This document shows, one piece after another, positions 1 through 6,521 of a stretch of DNA of 36,109 bases (position 1 is its first letter; each line of letters opens with the position of its first letter). Below the pieces are notes generated by a model that saw only the letters and a list, made by a program, of their open reading frames with translations, was not told where the DNA came from and did no database searches. This DNA comes from Firmicutes bacterium UBA5449 (GTDB lineage: Bacteria > Bacillota > SHA-98 > UBA4971): positions 2,576 to 38,684 of the forward strand of contig DIQZ01000095.1 of assembly GCA_002424305.1 (NCBI GenBank), given 5' to 3'. The translations under genes were made by a program, and so were the position numbers.

Positions 1-830
1 TTGAAGACAAGGTCAGAGATTGTCAGCAAGTTTATACTCTTGTAGTACAACGGTTTGTGCCTCTTTAGGCGGTGAAGGACAGCTACGCTTCCCTGTGTGA
101 AGAGGATATGAGTCCCGACGCACACAATAGCCGTTACCGGCAGAAAAGCGACGAAGACACTCCCCATGGTCACGGTTGATGCCACTGCGTAGCCTGACGC
201 TAAACACAGGATGCCGAAGGCAACAGCAAGCTTGGAATATGTAGGTGGAGTCTTCGGCTTGGAAGGGGCCTTTACAAGCTGTATGATCTGATCCATGTTG
301 ATCCGAATGCTATTGATAGCGCTGATCACAGCGAATAAAGCCATGTAGACAAGGGTCGTGGTCAGTATTGGCTTGCTCTGAATCACAAAGGACAGAGGTT
401 GGGGTGACATCAGAATTCTGTCAATGATCATCACAAACAGCCTTCCCAACAGTCCGCCTATAGTGAGTCCGACGGCTATGGATGTGATCCCGATGATCAT
501 GCTCTCACCGAATAGGAGCAAGCTCAACTGTCTGCGCTTGGCGCCCAACAGAGCGAGCACGCCAAGCTCTCGTTTGCGCGACTTAGCAAACGCGGAGTTC
601 GAATAGAGAGTGAAGAAGACCGAGAACGCTATGATCAGATACTGACAGACCTGAAACCCAATAGCAACGCCCTGTGCGCCATAATAACTGCCTTCGGCCA
701 CTGCAGGCAGGGCTCGAAACGCGGCGAAGAGGTAGAACACGACAACCGCGAAGACACTGCTGGCGAGGAAGCCGAAGTAGGTGCGCCGACTTTCCTGAAC
801 GTTCTTATACGTGAGGCGCAGCAACGTCAT
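1..830 (-). CDS. bceB: BceB-like FtsX-family ABC transporter permease, partial (runs off left edge)
   Basis: The frame starts at ATG 830-828 and stays open to base 1, giving about 276 residues, the N-terminal part of a family usually near 620-660 aa. The protein opens with a short cytoplasmic stretch (MTLLRLTYKNVQESRRTYFG) and a membrane span, then a second and third span around residues 60-75 and 100-125, as in BceB/YtsD/VraG permeases. It overlaps the end of the ATPase gene by 26 bp on the same strand, so the two are co-translated. With the ATPase it should form a membrane complex that senses peptide antibiotics such as bacitracin-type compounds and protects their lipid targets. The large extracellular sensor domain lies outside the window, so the substrate cannot be guessed. 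Confidence 0.88.
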   Translation of the reverse strand, partial: MTLLRLTYKNVQESRRTYFGFLASSVFAVVVFYLFAAFRALPAVAEGSYYGAQGVAIGFQVCQYLIIAFSVFFTLYSNSAFAKSRKRELGVLALLGAKRRQLSLLLFGESMIIGITSIAVGLTIGGLLGRLFVMIIDRILMSPQPLSFVIQSKPILTTTLVYMALFAVISAINSIRINMDQIIQLVKAPSKPKTPPTYSKLAVAFGILCLASGYAVASTVTMGSVFVAFLPVTAIVCVGTHILFTQGSVAVLHRLKRHKPLYYKSINLLTISDLVF

Positions 831-1587
831 TGAATTCACCCCCCAGTACACTCAGAGAGTCCAATACCTTCTGGAAGAAGGCCTGCCTGCCGTCGGAGCC
901 TCGTCTAAGCTCAGAGAAAACCTTGCCGTCCTTGATGAACACTATTCTCTTGCAGAAACTTGCTACGAACGGATCATGCGTGACCACCAAGACAGTGGCA
1001 CCGTCAGAGCTGTTGAGGTCGGTAAATGCCTGCATAACCTCGTATGATGCTTTTGAATCCAGATTTCCTGTGGGCTCGTCAGCTAATAGTATGGCAGGCC
1101 TATGAACGATGCCTCTTGCAATTGCAGCACGCTGCTGTTCTCCTCCGGATATCTCATAAGTGCGCTTGTCAAGTATGTGGGTGATTCCGAGCCTAGCCGC
1201 CACTTCTCCGACACGACGGTCGATTTCTTTGGCTTTGACATTGTCAAGAGCAAGCGGAAGAGCGATATTATCGCGGACTGACAGAGTATTCAGCAAGTTA
1301 AAATCCTGGAATACAAAACCGAGTTTCCGGCGTCGGAAGAGCGCTAGCTCATCCCCATGTAACTCTGCCGGAGACACACCATTTATCCGGATGCTTCCTG
1401 ATGTCGGCGTATCAATAGTGGCAAGTATGTTGAGTAAGGTCGTCTTGCCGCTTCCGGAAGGGCCCATCACCCCGACAAACTCCTGGGTTTCCACCTCAAG
1501 GTTGAGCCCGCAGAGCGCACGGGTGGGTGTGATTTCCTTAGGTGAGCCGTAGATCTTTGTCAAACCGTGAGCAGTCAAAACCGGCAT
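805..1587 (-). CDS. bceA: BceA-like ABC transporter ATP-binding protein
   Basis: A 260-aa ABC ATPase with Walker A (GPSGSGKTT), the signature ISGGEQQR, Walker B (ILLADEPTGNLD) and the H-loop (VVTHD), as in the MacB/LolD/BceA group. ATG 1587 is chosen because a GGAGG lies 8 nt upstream; a TTG five codons earlier would overlap that site. It sits between the kinase gene and the overlapping permease gene on the minus strand. A separate promoter with a pair of direct repeats precedes it (1659-1724), as expected when the BceRS system controls bceAB. The C-terminal extension after the nucleotide-binding domain (about 40 residues) is common in this group. Confidence 0.92.
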   Translation of the reverse strand: MPVLTAHGLTKIYGSPKEITPTRALCGLNLEVETQEFVGVMGPSGSGKTTLLNILATIDTPTSGSIRINGVSPAELHGDELALFRRRKLGFVFQDFNLLNTLSVRDNIALPLALDNVKAKEIDRRVGEVAARLGITHILDKRTYEISGGEQQRAAIARGIVHRPAILLADEPTGNLDSKASYEVMQAFTDLNSSDGATVLVVTHDPFVASFCKRIVFIKDGKVFSELRRGSDGRQAFFQKVLDSLSVLGGEFNDVAAPHV

Positions 1588-1658
1588 ACTAGTATCCTCC
1601 AATCTGTGTATAAAGGCATAAAACCTGAGTACGAATGATGATCATCTGGTTACTTAGG

Positions 1659-1724
1659 AGTATACAATTTGAGGATGTATTCAACCATGGGTTAACCTTA
1701 CAGGAGGGGATGCAAAACCTTACA
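1659..1724 (-). promoter_or_regulatory. Probable BceR-controlled promoter of bceAB with two direct repeats
   Basis: On the minus strand two copies of TGTAAGGTT (complements at 1716-1724 and 1694-1702) are spaced 22 bp start to start, about two helical turns. They lie directly upstream of a weak -35 (TGGTTG, 1682-1687) and a good -10 (TATACT, 1659-1664) with a 17-bp spacer. OmpR-family regulators bind such tandem half-sites upstream of weak -35 boxes. The position in front of bceA fits BceR activation. The sequence shows the repeats; binding is inferred. Confidence 0.55.
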
Positions 1725-1755
1725 TTATTGAAAGGAAGGATCGTATGCGGCGCCC

Positions 1756-2874
1756 CTACTTAACTGTCACCCCGGACGTAATCGCCTTGGTGGAAAAAGC
1801 TATTGTCATGGCTGTGCCATACCTTTGCTCTGATTGGGCACTGAGAGCATGACCTAGCTCTCTACAGATCCTATTTGCCAAGAAAAGCCCCATACCTGTG
1901 GACTCCGGCGCCAGCCTGCCATTTTCTCCTGTGAAAAAGGGATCGAAGATTCGAGGGAGGTCATGTTCAGGTATTCCGACCCCATAGTCTTTCACAGTGA
2001 GCATGATGCCATGAACGTTGCTGTTAGTATCTGTGCGGGCGTCAGTTCCGGCACAGTTGTCTATGCGGATGAGCAGCTTTCGGTCGTCGTCTGAAGGGCT
2101 AATCTTTGTGTACTTTATTGCGTTGGAGATCAGCTGATCGATGACGAAGGCTATCCACTTTCTGTCTGTCTCTACGTAGGGGCTACCGGCGGAAACCTCA
2201 ACCTTGGGGTATATGGAGTAGCGAATGAACTCCTTCTTGTGTTTGTTGATGACCTCGCGGGCGAGTTCCGCAAGGTTAACCTGTTCAGGAAAGAGGTCGA
2301 CTGAGAATCGTTCCTGACGCGCTACGCCCAGCATCATGTCCAGTCCGTGGGCGATTCGTTCGTTCTCCTCTTGAATGCTTTCGAAAAAGGCGTGCGCCTC
2401 TTCTAAAGATATGGTTTCCCTGGACTGCTGAACCAAGAGATCAATGACTGAAACCGGGGTTTTCATGGCGTGCGCCCATCTGTTTGTGAAGTCGATGTGG
2501 AATTGAGAACGCTCATCGCGGGCAAGCACCTCGGAGGTGTAATGGCTGTACGCTGAATGCGCCAGTTCGCCGGCGATACGCTGCTCCGCAGTTTTTCCCT
2601 TCGGAAGCGACGGCACGCGATCGAGCGTGTCTGGCGCATCAGAGATCTCACGCATCCGTCTATAGAAAGGGTTCTGCCCTGAGTAGTCCACTGCAAGCAC
2701 AACAAAGAGTATTGCCAGATGAAGGACAGCGATGTATATGGATGAACCCCGGGTGAGGCCGGCCTCACCGGTCTGAAGGAGATCCAGTTGGATTACGGCG
2801 ATGCACAATGCCCCGGCAAGAAGATGTGCAATGATGAAGGCAAGTCGGGTTGCGAGATAGTCCCGAATCTTCAT
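1756..2874 (-). CDS. bceS: BceS-like intramembrane-sensing histidine kinase
   Basis: A 372-aa sensor kinase. Two N-terminal membrane spans (about residues 12-31 and 45-63) are separated by a very short outer loop, the hallmark of intramembrane-sensing kinases that take their signal from the partner ABC transporter. The H-box is NRWAHAMKTP with the phospho-acceptor His near residue 135, followed by the N-box (LISNAIKYTK), G1 box (DYGVGIP), F-box (FDPFFTG) and G2 box (GMGLFLANRI). ATG 2874 overlaps the stop of the response-regulator gene (ATGA), showing translational coupling. The partners are the adjacent regulator and the bceAB genes downstream. Confidence 0.9.
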   Translation of the reverse strand: MKIRDYLATRLAFIIAHLLAGALCIAVIQLDLLQTGEAGLTRGSSIYIAVLHLAILFVVLAVDYSGQNPFYRRMREISDAPDTLDRVPSLPKGKTAEQRIAGELAHSAYSHYTSEVLARDERSQFHIDFTNRWAHAMKTPVSVIDLLVQQSRETISLEEAHAFFESIQEENERIAHGLDMMLGVARQERFSVDLFPEQVNLAELAREVINKHKKEFIRYSIYPKVEVSAGSPYVETDRKWIAFVIDQLISNAIKYTKISPSDDDRKLLIRIDNCAGTDARTDTNSNVHGIMLTVKDYGVGIPEHDLPRIFDPFFTGENGRLAPESTGMGLFLANRICRELGHALSAQSEQRYGTAMTIAFSTKAITSGVTVK

Positions 2875-3578
2875 TGTTTGTCCCCCCATGCACAAATCAT
2901 GCGATATCCCTGTCCGCGTACGGTCTCAATGGCCCCTTTGATTCCTACTTCTTCAAGCTTGCGTCTGACGCGGGTGACATTGACTGTGAGGGTGTTATCG
3001 TCAACAAAGTCTATATCATCCCAGAGTGCTTCCAAGAGCTCATAGCGGGATACTACTTGCTCGGGACGGCGTACTAGGATGTCAAGAAGCCGAAACTCCT
3101 TGGGTGTCAGATACACTTCTTTCCCCTGCCATTCCATACTGCATCTTGCTCGGTTGAGATAGAGACCTTCCAGTTCGTATACGTCCGGGATGGCATCAGC
3201 TCCGACTGAGTATTCACCGTACGCGCGTCTCAGCGCAGCTTTCACTTTGGCGATCACTACGTTTATGGAGAACAGTTTCGTGATGTAAGCATCGCCGCCA
3301 TGTTCCAAGGCGAGCACCTGATCCATGTCGCCTGAACGAGCAGAGATGAAAATCACCGGGACTTTGGACACTGTGCGTATCTGTCGGCACCAGAAGAACC
3401 CATCCATATAGGGAAGATTGATGTCGAGAAGCACCAGCTCAGGAGAGATGCTCAGGAACTCTGACTTGATATCGTGAAAGTTGCATGAGCAAACAGCTTG
3501 GTAGCCGTATTTTTCCAGATAGTTGCAGAGTATTCTCGCAATCTTCTCGTCATCTTCAACAACCATGATCTTGTACAT
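2871..3578 (-). CDS. bceR: BceR-like OmpR-family response regulator
   Basis: A 235-aa two-domain regulator. The receiver domain has the acidic pair (VVEDDE, residues 6-11), phospho-acceptor Asp52 in LVLLDINLPYMDG and Lys101 in AYITKLF. The C-terminal winged-helix domain includes LTPKEFRLLDILVRRP and TVNVTRVRRKLEE. ATG 3578 is supported by AGGAGG nine bases upstream; the reading frame extends further 5' but without family similarity. It is the first gene of the bceRS-bceAB cluster and should activate bceAB when the kinase detects a peptide antibiotic. Confidence 0.9.
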   Translation of the reverse strand: MYKIMVVEDDEKIARILCNYLEKYGYQAVCSCNFHDIKSEFLSISPELVLLDINLPYMDGFFWCRQIRTVSKVPVIFISARSGDMDQVLALEHGGDAYITKLFSINVVIAKVKAALRRAYGEYSVGADAIPDVYELEGLYLNRARCSMEWQGKEVYLTPKEFRLLDILVRRPEQVVSRYELLEALWDDIDFVDDNTLTVNVTRVRRKLEEVGIKGAIETVRGQGYRMICAWGDKQ

Positions 3579-3713
3579 CGCCAACAGCCTCCTATTTGGG
3601 ATGGCTCTTGTAGAGCGGAGAGCCCAGCGGCACGATGTCGTGTATGGAGGTGGCCTAAGTCTGCTGCTCTCTGCCATCTCTATGATAGCATGAACTAGTC
3701 TCCATGCTCCTGA

Positions 3714-3995
3714 TTACTTGAGGATAAACTCTGCATTCTGTCCTTTTGCGATGCACTTTCGTCTACCTACGCATTCAATAACTATCTGTTTTGTACCTAG
3801 GCCACCGGCATTAATGTTTCCAACGGTATCGTCGTCTGCTGCTGACTTATTACCGGAATAGCCACGGCAGGAACTGTCATTCCCTACGATGCCATTCCCT
3901 TCGGCTTCGTCTTTAGCTTCATGCATGACCACGACCCGACCCGGGGTCATGATTGCGCGTAAGCTCTTGCCACGGCACTTAAATGGGAACTCCAA
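3714..3995 (-). CDS. Small protein of unknown function, four cysteines
   Basis: A predicted 93-aa protein starting at TTG 3995, nine bases after AGGAGG. A longer frame to ATG 4058 exists but lacks a ribosome site. Two short hydrophobic/basic segments with Cys-Arg-Gly or Cys-Val-Gly motifs (FPFKCRGKSL near the start, VIECVGRRKCIAKGQ near the end) flank a polar middle rich in Gly, Asn and Asp. I do not recognise the family. The good ribosome site and low-complexity but not random composition support a real gene. It lies upstream of bceR on the same strand and downstream of the GH65 remnant. Confidence 0.45.
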   Translation of the reverse strand: MEFPFKCRGKSLRAIMTPGRVVVMHEAKDEAEGNGIVGNDSSCRGYSGNKSAADDDTVGNINAGGLGTKQIVIECVGRRKCIAKGQNAEFILK

Positions 3996-4157
3996 TCTCT
4001 GCCACCTCCTAGGTAGGCGAGGTTCCACTTCTTGTCTTCCAGCTCTATTGAAATGCATTGCTTGAAGTATCTATACGCGTCTTCAGTAAGACCCAAATAG
4101 GATGCGAACGCTGAATGGATAGATGCGCTCAGCGATGAAAGGTGAGTTGTAAGGGGT

Positions 4158-4560
4158 TCATAAACTTCTTACGCGCTCTCTCAGGTTCACCAAATCTACA
4201 TCATTACAGTTATGGAAACCTTCGAATTGCTCGATAACGCTTGATGTAGTGTCCGGGGCAGGAAGATAGAAAGAATCTGCAGCCCGTATCATCCAACCTG
4301 CCATATAGTTAGTGAACGCGTTGTTATCCACAAATTCATGGAACTCATCAGGTCCAATTACGCGAAGGATCTTAAACTTGCCCTGATCCGCGCTCCATAG
4401 TTACAGAGAGTTTCATGCAGAGCAAGTGCTCATCCACGGCGGAGACGAAGCGTGAGCTCCGGACCATAATCTGACATGGCCTTCTCGTTATCCCTCCAAA
4501 TCTTCATTTGCATATCTGATGTTTTGGTGAATAAGTCAATGAGGTTTCATATGTGGTATA
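4158..4560 (-). pseudogene. Remnant of a GH65 family sugar phosphorylase (maltose/kojibiose phosphorylase type)
   Basis: Reading the minus strand from 4397 to the stop at 4158 gives 79 residues with the GH65 catalytic-domain signature: VIGPDEFHEFVDNNAFTNYM, then SVIEQFEGFHNCNDVDL. In intact GH65 enzymes these two blocks are separated by a longer helical segment, so an internal deletion is likely. Further upstream, in other frames and broken by stops, WRDNEKAMSDYGPEL (about 4455-4500) resembles the preceding dyGaE segment. No start, no full domain and several frame breaks are seen, so this is a decayed gene. The upstream boundary is approximate. Confidence 0.72.
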
Positions 4561-4593
4561 GCTTCTATGTGGTATAGTTTCCCATGTGGTATA
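4551..4593. repeat. Three short direct repeats ATGTGGTATA
   Basis: The 10-mer ATGTGGTATA occurs at 4551-4560, 4567-4576 and 4584-4593, that is with periods of 16 and 17 bp. The intervening bases differ. The array sits between the GH65 remnant and the RemA-like gene, in about 400 bp that otherwise hold no convincing gene. It could be an old operator cluster of the lost GH65 gene. No function is shown. Confidence 0.6.
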
Positions 4594-4815
4594 CATTAGG
4601 CGGCAAGCCCTCCGGCTCCTGCCCCACCCTGACAAAACTTGCGCCATCTGTCTTGTCTGAGATCCTCTTTGAATCGCTGCCTTCGCAGCCGCCGTTGAAT
4701 CCAAACTTATCGCCCGCGAAAAGGGATGTTCGACGTGGTTACGCCATACAGCATAGTGGCTTAATCAATAAGGAGGATCCATGAAGGTGTGTTAATTGGG
4801 AAAAGGAATCTGCTG

Positions 4816-5187
4816 TTATTCTGCATCAAACTCGTGTTCTAAGATATCCTTTATCCTGCGTTCAAGCTCTTCCAGGTCAAGGCCGGCCTCTTCCTTGATG
4901 CTCTTTCGCAGCATAGGTCCGACCTGTTGAATGTCATCCAGAAGATCTTGAAGGAGCTCAAGGGCAGCTGTAGCTTCCAGGACTTCTCTTGGTGTTTTGA
5001 CCATGCTTGCCAGAATTGAATTTTCAGTTCTTGAGGCAATGAGGGGGTTGGGAAGTTGATCAATGTAGACCCTGGTACGACGACCCGGTCCTCGGTCGTT
5101 TTCTATGGGGTCAAGTGCGATAATTCTATCTGAACGCGCGTACTTACCATAGCCCAGAGGAACGATAGCCTGTTCCCTGATTTCCAT
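4816..5187 (-). CDS. RemA-like (DUF370) regulatory protein with C-terminal extension
   Basis: A 123-aa protein. The first ~65 residues follow the DUF370/RemA pattern: a G-Y-G near residue 13, SDRIIALD, GRRTRVYI and then a hydrophobic stretch ending in LIASRTENSIL. RemA proteins are small ring-forming DNA-binding regulators of biofilm matrix genes in Bacillus and are usually 80-90 aa. Here a helical, acidic extension (LQDLLDDIQQVGP to EHEFDAE) adds about 50 residues. Start ATG 5187 has GGATG upstream. The match is by eye and moderately divergent, so the family call is probable rather than certain. Confidence 0.6.
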   Translation of the reverse strand: MEIREQAIVPLGYGKYARSDRIIALDPIENDRGPGRRTRVYIDQLPNPLIASRTENSILASMVKTPREVLEATAALELLQDLLDDIQQVGPMLRKSIKEEAGLDLEELERRIKDILEHEFDAE

Positions 5188-5307
5188 CAGAGTTCACATC
5201 CTTTAGTAGTTTTGAGTTAGTGTCTCCAGCACGGAGTAATTCAAGCATTGCTGCACCTTATTCTAATCTTATCACACAACTTGCACCTCAATTCATAATT
5301 GCAAGTA

Positions 5308-5336
5308 TTGTGCGAACCATGAAAAGGTGGTATACT
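5308..5336 (+). promoter_or_regulatory. Sigma-A type promoter for the zinc-ribbon gene
   Basis: TTGTGC (5308-5313) and TATACT (5331-5336) are separated by exactly 17 bp and point toward the gene starting at 5469. This implies a leader of about 125 nt. Confidence 0.6.
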
Positions 5337-5468
5337 AATATTGCCTTATACTGAGGGTTGCTTGGAACAGCATATCTGTTGCCCGGCCGAAGTTATTGCC
5401 TCCAGGTGTAGCCCAAGGGATACGGTATATTATGATCCCCCAAGGGTAGCATGATTAGGAGGTTTCTT

Positions 5469-5774
5469 ATGTACCAGGATAAGACTTTGGTGTGCAAGGA
5501 TTGTGGTAAAGAATTTGGTTTTTCCGCAAGTGAGCAGGAGTTCTTTGCATCGAAAGGATACCAGAATGAACCGGGTAGATGTCCGGCTTGTAGGTCTGTC
5601 AGAAGAGAGCGTGAGCAGACAGGTCGACGCGGTGGCGGTGTTCGTCGTGAAGATAGAGAAATGCATCCGGCTGTCTGTGCTCGCTGTGGCGCTGAGACTT
5701 CGGTTCCTTTTAAGCCGCGTGCTGATAGGCCTGTATATTGCCGCGATTGCTATCAGAGCAATAGAAGTAGATAA
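5469..5774 (+). CDS. Zinc-ribbon protein with two CxxC pairs per half
   Basis: A 101-aa protein starting at ATG 5469, preceded by AGGAGG with good spacing. The N-terminal half has KTLVCKDCGKEF followed by CPAC (zf-trcl-like zinc ribbon with the SEQEFFASKGYQNEPGRC pattern). A basic Arg/Gly-rich linker follows, then a second ribbon CARCGAETSVPFKP...YCRDCY. Such proteins are common in Bacillota and Chloroflexota and are annotated only as zinc-ribbon or CxxC domain proteins. Nucleic-acid binding is plausible given the Arg/Gly linker, but that is inference. It is probably monocistronic, with a strong terminator at 5879. Confidence 0.85.
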   Translation: MYQDKTLVCKDCGKEFGFSASEQEFFASKGYQNEPGRCPACRSVRREREQTGRRGGGVRREDREMHPAVCARCGAETSVPFKPRADRPVYCRDCYQSNRSR

Positions 5775-5878
5775 CTGCATATAACACAATCCGAGAAGTC
5801 TTCGCCCATGTGATGGGTGGAGAGTGCGTTTATTCTCTGCAGGCAATCAGGTGACAGAAGTCATAATAGTAAGAATGG

Positions 5879-5910
5879 AATGCCCCGGCCAACGGCTTGG
5901 GGCATTTTCG
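5879..5910 (+). terminator. Rho-independent terminator
   Basis: Perfect 8-bp stem AATGCCCC/GGGGCATT (5879-5886 and 5899-5906) with a GC-rich loop and a TTTTCG tail. It lies about 105 bp after the zinc-ribbon gene. Confidence 0.75.
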
Positions 5911-6010
5911 ATTCTTAAAAGGAAAAGCCAAGTCTTATGTGGGAGGATTTTACACCAATGGGAATGAATAGGTAATAGTATACAAAAAGCATGAAAGGGG
6001 ATAAAAGGGG

Positions 6011-6445
6011 ATGACTTTGAGCGCCTTCGCTCTCGAGCTTACTGAAGTTGTACTCCCGGTATTTGCTCTCTTTCTGGTAGTTCTCATTGGATACGGGGTC
6101 GCGTTGCTACGGAAGAAGATTGAGGAAATTGATAATGAGATAGCCAGAAGATCCCTGTCTGCTGCCTTGGTTGAGGCAGAGTCAGTGGGAACTGACGCAA
6201 TTCGTGCCACTAACCAAGTGCTTGTGGATGAGTTAAGGTCTAGGTCTGAAGACGGTAAGCTAACTAAAGATGAAGCTCATGAGGCTATGGGGGTCGCTAC
6301 AGATTACTTCGTCAGGCATGTCACATCTGACAGCATGAGGATTCTTGAAGCCTCCCTCGGACCAATTCAAGAGTGGCTGGAGGGTTTTCTCGAAGCGAAG
6401 CTCTCCGCTGAGAAGCGGGCTGTCATTGATTATTCTATTCACTGA
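6011..6445 (+). CDS. Small membrane-anchored protein resembling LLH-type phage holins
   Basis: A 144-aa protein with one strong N-terminal membrane span (LPVFALFLVVLIGYGVALL, residues 15-33) followed by a charged helical region (KKIEEIDNEIARRSLSAALV and onward). The layout, with an alanine-rich AALVEAESVGTDA segment after the span, recalls the Holin_LLH superfamily. No phage genes surround it, so a lytic role is unlikely and a domesticated or simply similar membrane protein is possible. Start ATG 6011 directly follows GGGG; a TTG at 6017 would have better spacing. It lies 76 bp upstream of the yyaL-like gene. Confidence 0.6.
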   Translation: MTLSAFALELTEVVLPVFALFLVVLIGYGVALLRKKIEEIDNEIARRSLSAALVEAESVGTDAIRATNQVLVDELRSRSEDGKLTKDEAHEAMGVATDYFVRHVTSDSMRILEASLGPIQEWLEGFLEAKLSAEKRAVIDYSIH

Positions 6446-6521
6446 CAGCTCTTCATCTATGATGGAATACGTTTAATCCTCCAAGCCCACACTATCCTTG
6501 TCGGGAATGGGGGGAGTAACA

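Noticed and set aside
4504..4704. A 66-codon minus-strand frame
   Set aside because: It has no ribosome site, spans the three short repeats and shows no recognisable protein pattern.
4781..4795. ATG with a good ribosome site (AGGAGG) followed by only three more codons
   Set aside because: Four codons and a stop; possibly the stub of a lost gene, but nothing downstream in any frame supports it.
5950..5990. Mini-gene starting near 5959 after GGGAGG
   Set aside because: It codes only five residues before a stop, so it is unlikely to be a functional product.
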